Program-made: the position numbers and the translations under genes | In this document: piece by piece, positions 1-13,700 of the stretch | How positions within the stretch are numbered: position 1 is the stretch's first letter | How the letters are laid out: each line of letters begins with the position of its first letter | From: Coffea arabica | Taxonomy: Eukaryota > Streptophyta > Magnoliopsida > Gentianales > Rubiaceae | Length of the DNA: 64,000 nucleotides | Reading direction: 5' to 3' | NCBI RefSeq assembly: GCF_036785885.1 | Contig: NC_092317.1 | Coordinates: forward strand, 932,501-996,500 | The notes under the pieces: generated by a model | Told to the model about the DNA's origin: nothing | The model's input: the letters and a program-made list of their open reading frames with translations, nothing else | Database searches by the model: none

Positions 1-1729
1 CCATCTGATTGGAGGATTAAAAATGGTGCTTCTCCCCCTCAAGACACTTACCATGTGATCCAACTGCTCATAATCCCATTTCCCGCTCCAGCCGCTGGCA
101 GTATACTAACTGTGATTTGGACGCAAATATTATCTACGCACAACTACTAATTTCTGTCATTAATATTCAAGGGCCAGGGAGCTACTCTACTGCAAATTCA
201 CCAACTTATCATTAAGATGATAGAAATCAAAGAAACCACTTATTACTTCTAAAACTTGCAGGGCCAGCTAGATAGGAGACAGCTGATGTATGTTTTCCTA
301 ATTGTCATTAATATATCTGAATCTTCAGCTGCGAGAAATGAAGGGCCTTTCCTTTCGGTAGAGAGTTTCTGGCAATGTTCAAGGAAGAACTGGCACCAAG
401 AAAATGCATTCCTATTCTTTCGAGTGAGGTGTAAATATAATATGACAAGCAAAAGATTGGGTGAAAAAACCAAAGACCAAGTGTTAATGCTATATTAGCT
501 CAAGCTCAGATAGATATTTGTGCGCAGTAGTGGTAAAGGAAAAGAGAAAGGGGGGGGGGGGGGGGAAGGAGGGGTTGGGGAATTGAGATTCACGTCACCC
601 TACTGGTCACCAACTTGCTTCCTACCTAGTCTTTCTAAATTCTGAACTATCCTCGAGATGCATGTAAGACCTTTAAGTAGAAAAAAGATCCTGAAAGAAA
701 GAAAGGAAGGAAGGAAGAAGCAATGAGTATGAAGGGGAGGCACGCATGTGAGGGTGTGATTGGGGAGAAATGAGATTTACTAGTAGTTTATTGTGTAGAG
801 GTTTGGAAACCAACTGATACCCTGCGCGGAAGGACGAGAGACTTGCCAAATCTGGAAAGTCGTACAAGAGTTGCCCAAAAGTTTAAGGCACTGCATGATG
901 TGGACCTCTATCCTCCATGGACTTTTGTAATTTTCCAATTCCCACCCTCCCTTGTTTGACTGGCACTTCTTTCCATTCCATCTTCTAGCATTCCTACGAT
1001 CCCTACTCGCCTCCTTCCTAAATCCTCCTAGGGAAGAAAAAGGGGAAAATAAAAACAAAAAATTCTCGGCCAAAGACTAGTTAGTGCTGCAGGATGGAAG
1101 CATCAGCTCAATTCGCTCCTTGCATCTTGCAGGTTGTTGCCTTGATTGAACTGGGGGTTCATAGTTCATACGACACGAGTGCAATTTGTTTCTTACTTAA
1201 TTCTTTAGTGCCGTTGATGGTTTTCATGGGCTGCATACATTACATATGTTTGATGCTGTTTGTATACGATTGTTTGTGAGTACGTGATAGAATTAACAAA
1301 ACGTTTGTCTCCTACATATGATCGTTGACATGCATTAAAGTTGAGTGTGGATTACTATATATGATTTTGCTTTTAATCTTGGCGTTTACTAAAAGATAGT
1401 GGATTTAAAAGTTTGTCCAACGTTTTGCAGTAATAGAAAGAAGTTTGGCAAACGGATAATGGAGGGCAATTCAAGGTGGAGGACGGAGTTTTCTATGTCC
1501 AAGGAATTTTTTTTTTTTTTTTTCACAACGATAACAGTTGTATAATCTAATCTAACATAATCTAAGAACAGGGGGAGTATAATCGACGGGAATTTTGTCG
1601 AAAGAAGCCACCCAAAGGTGTTAGCCACAATTAAGTGACAAGTTTGGTGGGAGGTCAAGGTTCTTCCCAAGACTTTAAGGTCTAAGGGGGGAGTAATTGA
1701 GTGATAATCTAAAAAGCTGAAAATGAGTC
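1..1729. other. intergenic, no supported gene
   Basis: I see no gene here. Open frames on both strands are short, lack family signatures and do not join into a spliced gene. The stretch contains a run of 15 G at 551-565, a GAAA/GAAG-rich patch near 690-720 and a T run near 1508-1523. Confidence 0.6.
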
Positions 1730-1935
1730 ATAAACTTTGTCAGAGGCATCAAGCACCACAACAATAGATAACCTGTCAGCGGGCAAATTAGCTTCACGAA
1801 AACAATGTGAAACTTGAGAGAAATGAACACGAAAATGCATAAGCTGCTCAAGCTCCCTCTGAACAGTCTATGGACAGTGCACCCACCCTTCCACCATCTG
1901 AACTAAAATCTTCGAACCCCACTCAATGTGCAAGT
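1730..1935 (-). mobile_element. decayed LINE-type RNase H fragment
   Basis: Read on the minus strand, this stretch gives a short, once-interrupted peptide that ends in SHCFREANLPADRLS after a segment like RELEQLMHFRVHFSQV. That arrangement resembles the C-terminal end of the RNase H domain (HxxREaNxxAD) found in plant non-LTR retrotransposons and related RVT_3 domains. No reverse transcriptase, poly-A tail or target duplication was found, so only a relic is claimed. A fragment of a host RNase H-like gene is possible. Confidence 0.35.
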
Positions 1936-2754
1936 TGAAAAATCCCCTGGAATATGATTAGTATATGGAAGCACCTGAACTAAAAGACAGTAGATGTGGA
2001 GTACTGTTTTCACCAGCACAACTATGGACAATGTGTTGAAATGTGGAAGCAGCACTTATTTTATGTAGTTGAAATATCAATACCATAATGTACAGTGACA
2101 CCATAGCTGTTACCTGGCATTTGCCAATACTTGACAAAGCAATGTCCTGAATTGACTCTACTCAAAATCTGAAAAGCAGACTTTAAATCCTTCTATCCTA
2201 TAGATAATCAAACCAACACTCCAACATCAAGGTAGAAAAAATCCCTCACTCCACCCCAATTCACCACAACCAGAATATAGAACAAAAGAAAAGTGCACAC
2301 AGAAGAAAGATCATACAATGCTAAAGTAGATCATTGTCCCATTGATTGAGTGGCAGACATCTTGTTCACTTATAATCAGCTGAAACACAATCACTTGCAA
2401 TACAAGTGATTCTCTTTTCTCTTAATTCTGTAATCATTTACTATAGATATTTTCTACGTCATACGAATTTGGTTTTGGATTCACAAATTTCCCACTCAAA
2501 CTACAGTGAATGAGCACCTTCATTGTCAAAAGCTTTCCACTATGAGAAAAAAAAAAAAAGAATTCATACAATTCATGCTGATAAAGCAAGCTTTACAAGA
2601 TCACAAGGACTTAGTTTTCGATTCCCAAGCAGATTTTTATGCTCCTATTGCCCAAAAGAAAACGTGTCTCTCACCAGTTAAATGATGGGCACTAAGCCTG
2701 GCAGAAGACGCTGTTGATGACTTAATAATTATTGCACTCCAAGTGTTTAGATCA

Positions 2755-5570
2755 TTACAATTCATCATGCTTCGGAAGAAACCCTGCAGAATGAAAAACA
2801 TGAGAAGCAACACACACACACAAAATGCGAAAGACTTCCCAATATAGAAACAGGAGATGAAGAAAATTATTGTCAAAGTTGAATACTGCTCTTTGTAATA
2901 TTTAGTGAAATGATGTCTCGGCTTATATCTAGTAGAGAGAGAGAGAGAGGGAGGCAACCTTATGGCATCTTCAAAAAAACCAGTCTTAAATTCATCCAGA
3001 AGGGCAGAGGTTGTAAATACTGACACATAGCTTAACCAATCATTTACAAAGTTTGGAAGGTGCCGCAATCAACTCAAAAGCATTACCTATCAAATCATGT
3101 TTGAAAGATGGAAAAGATTACGAGAGAATGCTACGTCAGAATTCCATAAAGTTGTTTTTTAGAGGACCAATTAGACATGACGAATATGGTAGTAGGTGTT
3201 GCTTTTGTCACTTCATATTAACCAAAAAAGCAAAAAACATGTAAAAATACTTCATCAATTCACTTGATCCAAGAATACCTATCTCACTATATATTGGAAG
3301 CCTGCTGCACGAATTTCGTTTACATATCCTGTCTGCTTATATCTGGCTACCAACTCTTTGATCACAAGTTAACGCATTTATTACTATGACCAGAACAGGA
3401 AGTCACTTTCCCCAAGTTACACCAATCAGCACTGTCTCAGCTTGATTGCATGCACATTGAGTACTGATTTTCTATTAAGCTATTCTCTTCACATGTTGTT
3501 TTTTCTTTATCATATCCAACATGTTGTACAAGCCATATCTGGAACACTAGGAACACAAAGCTGTTTAAGAACTGCTCCTTGTATTTAATGTACATTTTGT
3601 TGAGGTAGAATGACAAAGGTGAACAGATCAAAAGAAAATGTTGGATCATGTACTAGAATGGAGTCTTAACCATCAAATTTATCATAAAAATGACATGTAT
3701 TGAAATGTTACGGAGTCTACAACTAGGTTTGCTACTCCTATGACGTATGCCTCTTTTTGCATACTTCTGGATTCTTTCAAATTAAGATTCAAAAGTTTTT
3801 ATGTAGAAAATGTTTAGCTATGCAACTAAAATTGCACAACTGACCTGATGATGACTTTTCAAAGAAAAAGGCTATTTCTCTCACTGCAGATTGAGGTGAA
3901 TCTGACCCATGAACACAATTCCTCTGTAAATCCAGGCCACACATGGCTCTGATGCTGCAGGAGAAGCAAAAAGAACTTCATAAATAAATACCAATATAGC
4001 AAGAAATATGCTTGAAAAGTTCTCTACAAATAATGACTTGGAAAGTGGATGAGAAGAAATGAGATTGGCAGAAGAGAACAGACTAGTAGAGGACAGCAAA
4101 AAACCTGTGAGGGTGTGTAACCTTAGCTGTCTGGGCATCTGTTGGTCCAATTAAAGCACGCCAATCAGCAACAGCATTTGCCTTCTCCAAAACCATCATC
4201 AACACCGGACCACTAACACAAAGAAAGAACATGAGGGAGGGAGGGAGGGAGGGAGGGAGGCCGGGGGGGGGGGGGGAGATAGAGAGAGAGATGCCAATCC
4301 ACAAGAGCAATTGCCTTCTCCAAAACCATTATCAACACTGGACCACTAAAACAAAGAACATGAACGCAAATGTTGTGGGAGAAAAAATTTGTTTTAAAAG
4401 GTCCGAGGCCATCTTTTGGAATCTCCAATTATTGATAACATAGACTGTCTTGACCAAGTCATCATGTTCAAGTCTGGAATACGGCAAATTCACATACTGC
4501 AATGCAACTCAGATTACCACATGCAAAGGCCAATTGGTTCTTGAAATAGTTGAAAGGGGAAAAAATAACCAGATAAAGATTTAAAAAACCGTGTAAAAAT
4601 ATTGCATCACTTCCATAAATCAACAATAGAAGATACTGGAGCAATCTCAGTTGCAAATCTACAAGCTTGATTTGCCATTTTGCATTCGAATTGAAGTCCA
4701 AAGTCAATTTGTAATAAAAAAAATTGAAATAAGCAGACTGCAAATACCACATTAAATTCCTACCCATCTACCAAGTTAAAGGGCTTGAAATTATTCACGA
4801 GGCAAGAATACCTGGTCATGTACCGGACAAGGCCTGGAAAGAAGCTTCTCGAGGAGTGCTCAGCATAAAAATCCTTCACAGTCTCCTCATCGAGCTGAAC
4901 CGTAGTTTCATTGGTGATGCCAAAACCAAACTCTGAAATGATTTTCTTGATAGCAGTAGTGTAATTTCCAGACACTCCATCTGGTTTTATCATAGCAAAT
5001 GTCAAATCTTTTTCTGTACTTGATTCCGCAGAACACCTACATTAGCATGGGGTTCATAGCTCATAGCTCAAAAATTAGCATGTAGGCATAATTAAGGAAT
5101 TGCATTGGAATAAAGTTCACAACTTGGATATTGGCATATAAGTGAAAAATCTCATTGGAATAAAGCTCGTAACTTGGAAATTAGTATAACAATCACAATT
5201 CATGAAGCTCATCTCTAGGAAACTAGTAAATCACATTCTTCAAGTTAATTAATTGGATGGAAATTACTATAGAGATCACAATTCATCGACCTCATACCTA
5301 GGAAACTAGTAAATCACTCACATTCTTAAAGCTCATTAATTGGAAGTTGGCATAGAGATCAGAATTGATAATTAATAAATTCATCAACAGATAAAGTATC
5401 TACTTACGGGAAATGCAATTGCAGAAAACACAGAAAGAGGGGGGGATGGGTGTTGGGAAGATTCAGCTCGTGACAGTAGAATCTGCTTACGTTTGAAGAC
5501 AAGGCAGTATTGAGACGAGAAGGAAAAGAAGCTTGAACTCTTCGAAGAACGTAATGAAGTGAAGATCCAT
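2755..5570 (-). CDS. ER-type nucleoside diphosphate kinase (five exons, 183 aa)
   Basis: The enzyme transfers a gamma-phosphate from ATP to other nucleoside diphosphates through a phosphohistidine. Exons on the minus strand are 5491-5570, 4812-5036, 4105-4212, 3845-3954 and 2755-2783. All introns are GT-AG, phases agree, and the total is 552 nt with stop. Residues 1-30 (MDLHFITFFEE then a Leu-rich stretch KLLFLLVSILPCLQ) look like a signal sequence. The kinase core follows: FAMIKPDG at 40-47, SSRSFFPGLV, SGPVLMMVLEK, and the active-site NCVHGSDS with the phospho-histidine at about 153. The protein ends KHDEL, an ER retrieval signal, encoded in a last coding exon of only 29 nt. It resembles the diverged plant NDPK group with extra N- and C-terminal sequence rather than cytosolic NDPK1. 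The start was chosen because only this ATG gives the hydrophobic leader and correct phase into exon 2. ER localisation is inferred from the two signals. Confidence 0.9.
4213..4362 (-). repeat. partial duplicate of NDPK exon 3 inside intron 2
   Basis: The stretch 4293-4362 repeats, with few changes, the first ~60 bases of NDPK exon 3 plus its acceptor (4150-4225). It would encode SGPVLIMVLEKAIALVDWH but then runs into a GA/GGGA simple repeat (4231-4292) and has no donor site. The second half of the exon is missing, so it is a dead exon copy from a local duplication, probably limited by the simple repeat. Confidence 0.8.
4231..4292 (+). repeat. GGGA/poly-G/GA simple repeat
   Basis: Six GGGA-like units are followed by a run of 14 G (4263-4276) and then by GA repeats. 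Four or more G-runs lie close together, so the plus strand could form a G-quadruplex. It lies between exon 3 of the NDPK gene and the duplicated exon piece. Confidence 0.85.
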
Positions 5571-7718
5571 TTCACAGCATCAAACTGATTGAATACCCAA
5601 AAAAAAAAAGATCATTGCACGGGAGACGTACAATATATCATTTTTATGTTTAATAAAAACCAGGAAAAAATGACGGTTTAATCACCTCTAGAAGATACAC
5701 AAATAAAAAAATGACTGTTTAATCATCTTTAGAAAATACACAAGTCACTCTCTTCAACATCGACTTCAGAAGCTGGTAATTATAACTGAAATGGGTACCG
5801 AGGAAATTGACTTCCAGCAGAGAAAGTCAATCTTTGGACTTGTGTTAGAAGTAGGCTCCAAAAAAAAATAATAAAACATCAAGTCCCGGAACGTATTTTG
5901 TTTCTCAAACGACTCCATCATTTTTTCTTATGAAGGACAATTAATATCAAAATCTCCCCATTGGCACCATTGCTGCCTTCATTACCACTTATGATTCTTA
6001 TAATCAATTCTGGGATGGATTTTAATTCTTATGATGAAACCATGGAGTATCTGAACAGAAGTTTGCTAATATCTCCTTGCCAAGAAAATGAAAATGGGAC
6101 TCGTGTGTAAGATTGAAAGGCGCTGAAATTGAATACTATGTTGCAGCAGCCAGGGAAAATAAATTCTAGCAGCCTATAAGATTTAACAATGGTATTCTAG
6201 TAAAAAGAAACGAAGAGAATTGATAATTGAGCAGAAAAGAGAAAAAAAAAAAAAAGAAAGAAAGAAAGAAAGAGAAGTGATTTACCTGTGAATAGAGGAA
6301 AATTTAAGTGGGCGAAAAATATACTAAAAGTATCTGTTTGTTAATACTCGCGGCGGCTCTTGTGTTTTGACCGGCTCCCGAACGAACAGAACTGAGTTTA
6401 CGGGACGATGTCGGGCGGTGTCAGAGAGGAAAAAACATTCGCTATTTGTTTTTCGCCGAGGATTCCGCCAATCAAATCAAATCAAATCCCCTTCTGTCTT
6501 TTTTTTTTTTTGGTCTTCATATTTTTGAGATTACAATTATCTCCTTATATATTCATGTGAATTAGTAGTGAAGCTAAATCAAGTAACTTTACTTGTGCTC
6601 GTGAGCTACTCTGTCAAGGTTTCAACTTCAGTTCGAACTATTTGTCTAAAGTTAATTTTTATATTCTTTTTATTATAATGTTAATTATATTTGTCTAATG
6701 TTAATTATATTCTTTTTTAAAATTATGTGTAAATATTAATTTTTATTAGTTGAGATCGATTAGATTTGAATAGGCTCGATTGAGTTTAATTAGACTTAAT
6801 TTAGATTTAATTAAACTCGAGATCAAGTAAAATAAACTGAAATCGAACTTGAGTTTGACTTTCAAAAACTCGACGAGTTCGAACTGAAACTCAATTATTC
6901 TATCTTGAGTCGAGTTTGAATAGTACACTATTCGAATTTGACTCGACTCGAGTGCACTCCTAGTGTAAATTATCAGGAGAAGTCGTTGTCTTTTCAGAAG
7001 TTTATCAAGATCTATGACATATGCCAATTCTCAAAATGTAATTGGGATTTTGTGAGCGTCAATTGTACAATTCCTCTACCTCTTGAAGAAGGAATATGAT
7101 GATAAGTGCCCACTACTCGAAGCATATAAATATAATGGCATGCTTGACGTTCGAATGTTATACCACAACCTGAGACTTCAGATCTATGGATGTATTGTTT
7201 TGACAGGGGAAGCTAGTACCAGCATCCGCTTCTCATCACCAAATTACAAGTTTTGCCACGATTCATATTTTCAGTTTCTAGAATTTTCAAAATTCCTTGA
7301 TTTTCTTCTGCCGTGCTAAACCTACATCTGCGTGTTCCATTAAAAAAAAAAAATTGTAATCACAAATTAAAAGGAAACCCAATATTTTAATTTTAAAATC
7401 AGAAAATCCAGGTCCCAAATCAACATATTTTGTTGCCAAATGAATGTAATCCCAGTCTCGATCAAAAGCTGAGCAAAATCTTGATTGAAAAAAAATCCAT
7501 CAAAATTTGGAATTGATAGACATGACAAGATAATAGAGAGGGAGAGAGAGATGATGATGATGATGATGATGATCAACGAATAGAACATTATAGAAACCGA
7601 AACGTCTTCAGTCTAGGTATGTATCTATGCGTATATACATATATAGTTATATACACACAAAACCCTTCATTAAAGTGTACACTGAAAGAAGGGTAGCTAT
7701 ACATTCTTGCGGGGCTTC
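5571..7718. other. spacer between NDPK and ITIH-like genes
   Basis: This holds the NDPK promoter and leader and the 3' flank of the next minus-strand gene. A GC-rich patch at about 6345-6475 stands out from its AT-rich surroundings and may be the NDPK promoter or leader. Simple repeats occur at 6243-6275 (A then GAAA) and 7551-7573 (ATG). The stretch ~6730-6965 has repeated CTCGACTCGAG-like words and ends GTGCACTCCTAG, like the end of a non-autonomous hAT element, but its other end was not found. Open frames here show no family signature. Confidence 0.5.
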
Positions 7719-10700
7719 TTAACCGCAGAAGTCACAAGAAAAACAGACCTCACAACAAAAATTCATGCACCCGAAACATGCAAGCGCAGTGCATAGCTGC
7801 GTCAAAACCACTGCACACTGGTCATTAAGCCGGCTACAGAACTGAATGAAACACATGCAACAACAGCAATCTAGCATTCTGCCGCACAAATTTCTAGCAG
7901 CTTTCGTTATCATTTCTGAAGTTTCATGCAATTTAGGTTCTGCTGTTTCTGGTGGAACATTCTCTGCAGTGGCCTTCAAGCTACCAAAGCCAGCCCCCAC
8001 TGTACGCAGGACTATTATTTTCTTGCCACTTGATTCACTTAGCTGCGCATTTAATCGATGTCATGCAGCAATTTCAATGAACATCAATGTGCATTCCTTT
8101 TTTAACCAAACAAGCAAATTTAAGAATAGGTTAGTAGCCCAATTAAAGCATGAATCGCACACCTGCTTCTCCTTCTTGGTCTCTACCAAAACCAAGTTGG
8201 TGTACTCTGAAGGCACGCCCATCTGCAAGCTCATTCTCTCAACCTGCAACCATACGTAACGAGCCTAAGTAACATACAAGTAACAAAAGAAGCAAATATG
8301 CCAGGATCAGAATGGGCGAAAAAGTAAACATCTTTAACAACTGATCTATATACAGCATTAAGAGACACTGACAATTTTTATTGATCTTGAACTCCTAGAA
8401 GCACAAAAAGAAGGCAGTCATACATAATTAGTTAAAAACATCTTATAAAGAAAATTTCCCTTGTGATTTCTTGGGGTTGTGGTCCTCAACTAAACATGCT
8501 TCTTAGAATTAGAAAATCTGCCTTCATTGCTCGCCGCATGGCCAGACACATAAAAGTATCCCAATAGAGATGCACAAAACTAAGATAGCTACTAAACACT
8601 CTCCCACAATGAACTGAACTCCACCCAGAGGATTTGGCTGCTAGCTATAACTTGCCAACCTTACTTTTTGAATATATTGCCCTGTTGAGATTTCCTACAA
8701 AACATGAGAAGGAGAAGTAAAGACCAACCTTCTCCTCTAGTTGTTTATCTTCTGATAGCCACGCATTAGCTGTCAGTGCATCAATTTGACTCTTTGCAAA
8801 CATCTGCAATAGAAATAGTAATCAGATTACAGAAATCCTTTTGATTGCAGCTTTCTCCAGGAAAAAAACATGATCGATGAACATTTTTCTGATATCTTTT
8901 CTCATAAATTCTGTTCAATTAGTTCAAAATAAACCTCTAAAGAACCAGAGATCCATATAAATCAGTTAAGTCCATTATTTGACAGTGTACTTGTGAAACA
9001 TTGTAATCAATTTGAGCAGTCGGTATCAATTATTTCCAAAAAGGAAAAGCTTTGTTGCTTCGAATGACTCTTGCACTTGATAATTTGGATGTCTGTGAGA
9101 CAGAAGGTAGACTGACTTCTTCGATACTTGGGGACCAAAAACAATTCAAACTCTCCTAGCTGCAAAAGAGTCGAGCCATGCTTTTGAATAAAACATATGC
9201 TTTTATTTTCTTTTGTGTTTCAATTTATAACAATGTTAAGTACCAACCACAGGAGTGTCAAACCTGATTTCAAGGAAAACATCATAACAAAAAGCATAGG
9301 TTAACTTCACATGGGTCAAGTCAAAAGCATTACTCTTTCCATCGGGAAATCCTTTGCTTTCTGCACCTTTGCATCAATAACATAATTTTCCAAATCAGCC
9401 AATGTACCACGAAATTTTACAGAGTCAGGAAATTTCCCAGTGTATCTGCCTGACACAAGTAATGGACTTTCGGACAACAGGTCTGGCAGCTGAAACGGAT
9501 ATAACTGCAATGAGGAGAGATATAGTCACATTAGAACTGAAGAAAAGACAAATACATTACTGAGGAAAAGTACCAAAAGGAGAAATCAGATTGTTCAGCA
9601 TAAACTTTAAAATATTGGTGGTAAATAGATCAAGAAGAAAAAATATCCAATTGTAATGAGTTCTGATATGTAACTTGTGCAACTAATACCACTGTATGCC
9701 TAGAAAAATATCAGGTTCAGCTTACCTCAAGTGAATCAAGCTGTTCAAGACAATCAATGGTTAAATCTGCAAGAATGACTGATGATGCTTGATCAAATAG
9801 TCTTTCCAACCGAAAGTCAATTGAATCTGGCCACATGAAATTGATGATAAAACATAAGATCTTGAATATTTGATTTATATGTTTTCAATAACTTTGAGAT
9901 TAATGGTAAATGAAACTTGCATTATACTGAAAAATGTAAATAAAATTTAACTCCAAAGTAACTACAGCACTTAAGAACTCAAATGATGATAAAGTAGATC
10001 ATCACATAAGAAGCAGATGGGCTGAAATCTCTTTCCTGTTTACTTCCACACCATTTGTCTAAAAAGAGCAAAGATCATCCATAAGCAAATGCTAAAACAA
10101 GGCAAAACATCACTAACATGGTCAGCTCAAATAGAGCAACTCACCCATGTCATATGCAGCATCATAATAACCTCTCCCTATTTCGGCAAGCACTTGCAGG
10201 AAGTAGTGGTTACAATATGAACCTGAAGAGCGAAAAACCAATGAAGTATTACATGTTGAAATTGTCAAATAACATGGTTCAGAGACGAATGTTCAGACAA
10301 AAACATAAGAGGAGATCTTTTGAATACCCCATGAGCCACCAAGATTAATATCGCAAAGATGCAACTCAATCATTTGTCATCTAAATATGAAAATGAGTAA
10401 TATGGTAATAACAAGGATCAAATGTCTGAATGAACCACTGCACAATGCAGCACCACACGTATAGATGATTTTACATGATCAATGATGCGAACAAAAAGCT
10501 TGTGATTGTAGAAGAGATGCTTATTTATGTGCCACACTTGGTTAGAGAGAAAGTCTTGCAGGGTTTGAAAGAACATAAAGACGCTTCTTTGTTTAATCTG
10601 AGGCATGTTCTATTCGCAGGGATTAGAATAAAATTGTCAACAACAAAGAAAATCAGGTAGAACTATATGGCAATGCACCTACCAATTGCCAATGTGTTAA

Positions 10701-13700
10701 TTCGAGGAGAATTAAAGCCTCCCTCCATGGCTTGATGTTTCACGATAGCACAAATATCTCGCTCATCTTCAACACTCCCATCAGTAATGAGAAATATAAG
10801 AGAAATCAAATCGCCAGCTTTCGACATCATCTTTAGTGCCTAAAATAAGTAAGCTATAAAGGTAAATGCACATTTTGACTGGAATACTATAGCATGTGTT
10901 CACTTCAGGAAACCCAAATACTCAAGAGATGAAAAAATTGCAAACAATGAAAAAATTAACCAATTCTGAAGATGTGCTCTGCAAGTAAGCAATCTCAACA
11001 ACCATCTCAGACACATACCCTACTGTAGGGATTGAAATATATTAAGACATGATATATGTGAGATTGTTCAAACGATGACAATCAAAGTACATAGGTAACC
11101 CAGACGATACATGCTAGATCAGAATATCAAAGGCACATATTTTATAGGGCAAAGGCACTGTTAGAGGATGAAATTGTTAGCTAAGTCCACAATTGTGCTC
11201 TGCTGGTAAAAATTTTAAATCTGTGTCAAAGGATGTTCATGGAGGGAATCAAGTGTACTGCAAAATAAGCTATTGTGACCCATGGTTTTGTTTTAATTGC
11301 ATCAGGCTGTCATGTAGCAACAGTCAACTTACTAGGCGAAAAAGCCCAAGATTCTTTTTCTAACTTTAATAACATCTACTGGATAACAAGTCAACTGAGA
11401 GAAATCAAATGCTAGACTTGTGGGTTTCATGATTAGTTTGTTTCCTGTATCATCTCTTGAAATGAAAATTTCAGCAAATGTAGTCAAATAAAAACAAAAA
11501 TTACATATATAAATTCATGACCAAGTTCTTTAACTACCTGACTTAGGGGAAGTGAAATATTTGTACTGCCATCTGCTACAACATTATTAGCAATCCATTG
11601 ACTAGCATTTTCAATCACCTCCTTGGTTGCCAGCTCCATGGACGATGAAAACAATAAGCTAAGACCATTAAAAGCAATAATGTTAAAACTGTCTGCTGGG
11701 TTTAGCTTGGACAGTGCGGTTAGCACTGCAGCTTTGACTTTATCCAGAGGGTCTCCTCTCATGCTCGCACTTATGTCAACTACAAAGATGACTTCCTTTC
11801 TGAAAACCTGCAAAATAAGAAAAAAGGTAATGAAGAGAGGGCAACCACATGTTCCATGAAATATAAAGATGGAGGATGACAGGCACAAAAGATATTACAC
11901 CAGATAGTAAGGGGATGTATTCCTGTTACAAAACTAAGCACCATTTTAAGCAGAAAAAGTTAAGTCTGGCATATTCTACCTCGGACTAGATAAACTGAGG
12001 CTCCCTAAACTAGCAACAAAGCTGAAGGGTAGAAGACCATGAGCAACTCATTCAAAACAAACACTGTCTACACGCAAATATAAATGCCCGTCTATATCCA
12101 CAGTAAGGGAAAAAAATTAAGCATCCCCTAATGAGCAAAACTTTGAAAGTCACATATTCTAATGGAGTGGCATCAATTATAAGAACAAAGTTTATCTGAA
12201 ACCAAACTCAGGAAAAGCAAACAAAAGTATGTGTCCTGCATGATGAAGGAAGAAAGTTAATATCATCTGGTATTCTATAAATAGCAACTGCCTGCCACAT
12301 TTTCTAGCTTTTGACATCAAAGTCAGACCTACAGAAGTGAAGAATTTGGGCCATTTAACTAAATACCCTTGCAGACTACATATAGGTGAAAGTAGGAAAA
12401 TAACGTTCTGGGAATACGAGGCCAAACAAAAAGCATTATTCTGCAAACATGAACATGAAATGTAAAAGACTTGCCTAAAAGGAAAAACTTTTACCTGACT
12501 GAAGCATTTATGGAGATAGGACATATAAACTATGAGAAGATCAACAGTCTAACCTTCCTGTTATTAGTATTTCCAGGGTACAGATAAAAGCAAAACATGT
12601 CTCTCTGGTCAAAGTCATGCAGAGGAGGTGACTGCAAGAGCACACCACCAACTATGTCATTTGAAGAAACCTGAAGCAGTCATCAGAAGAAATATACGAG
12701 TCATTTCATTACCAGGTTTCTGCATCTCAAACAATCAAACTCACCATCATCCAAAGATCAGCTTAGGCAGAATCGATGCAATTAAACAGTCATATAAAAC
12801 TCGTGATCAATGTTAAGTGGCTTACACTGTATATGAAACTGAAGTCATTTATTGACCACATAGAAGCTTCCCTCTCATATGAAAATTGTAGTTTTTCAGC
12901 TTGGCGACTTACTTGCTGTGAAGCAATTTGTTTGGGGAATTAAAATCAGTTCAGTATATGATTTGAGTAATTAAAATTTAGAAAACATAGATACCTTTAA
13001 AGGATGGCTAGAACTATTGCAGAAAATCTCCACCGCAATACCAGAGTTCACATTCAACAGTATCTTTTCAATTTTAGACACCTTCTTCCCAACAGGGGTG
13101 ACGTACTGCGGAAAAGTGAACGGTATCTTGAGGCACAATTGATTATTTTGGCACAACAATTTCTGGGACCAACTGATCCTGACTGAAAGCGTACATCCTC
13201 CATCAACCTGAAAAATGCAACAGTAAATCCACAGTTACCCTTATTTAACAAATATTTAACTGCAAAGTTAAAAGCAGCAGAAAGCAAAATCAATAACCAA
13301 ATCTAACTGAATGTACACCTGAGGAATCTTCAAAGTATATATGTGGCCTTTCAACAAGAAGCCATCTTTAGCTTTATCTGCTTCTCTGTCTTCCTCCAAT
13401 GTTGTCAATTGTGTAGAGTACGATCTCAGAGGGCATTCAACTTGAACACCTAGAATTGAACCCTGTTAGCCAAATGATGATACTTGAGAAAATTACGTTG
13501 GAGAAATTCAAAAACTGGCAGAAACACCATTTTGCAGGTTGAGCTAGTTGCAAAAAAATTAGCAGTAGAAAACATACAATAAAACAGAAACAACAGAATA
13601 CAAAATTAAGCCACACACAAATTTCCTCCACGATCTATCTAATCACACACATATTGAATGGCCAACCAAAAAGCGTAGACACAGAAAAACCAATAGCATA

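Noticed and set aside
2637-3068. Minus-strand 143-codon frame (FVNDWLSYVSVFTTSALLDEF…) in the last NDPK intron
   Set aside because: It has no family signature. Splicing it between NDPK exons 4 and 5 gives a stop in the required frame. Its right part overlaps the real 29-nt terminal exon in another frame.
5384-5575. Minus frame MKWIFTSLRSSKSSSFF… as NDPK exon 1
   Set aside because: It ends at a GTAAGT donor in phase 0, which does not fit exon 2. The overlapping frame MDLHFITFF… has a correct phase 2 donor and gives a signal sequence.
6560-6965. Complete hAT element around the CTCGACTCGAG words
   Set aside because: One end (GTGCACTCCTAG) looks right, but I found no matching inverted left end or 8-bp duplication.
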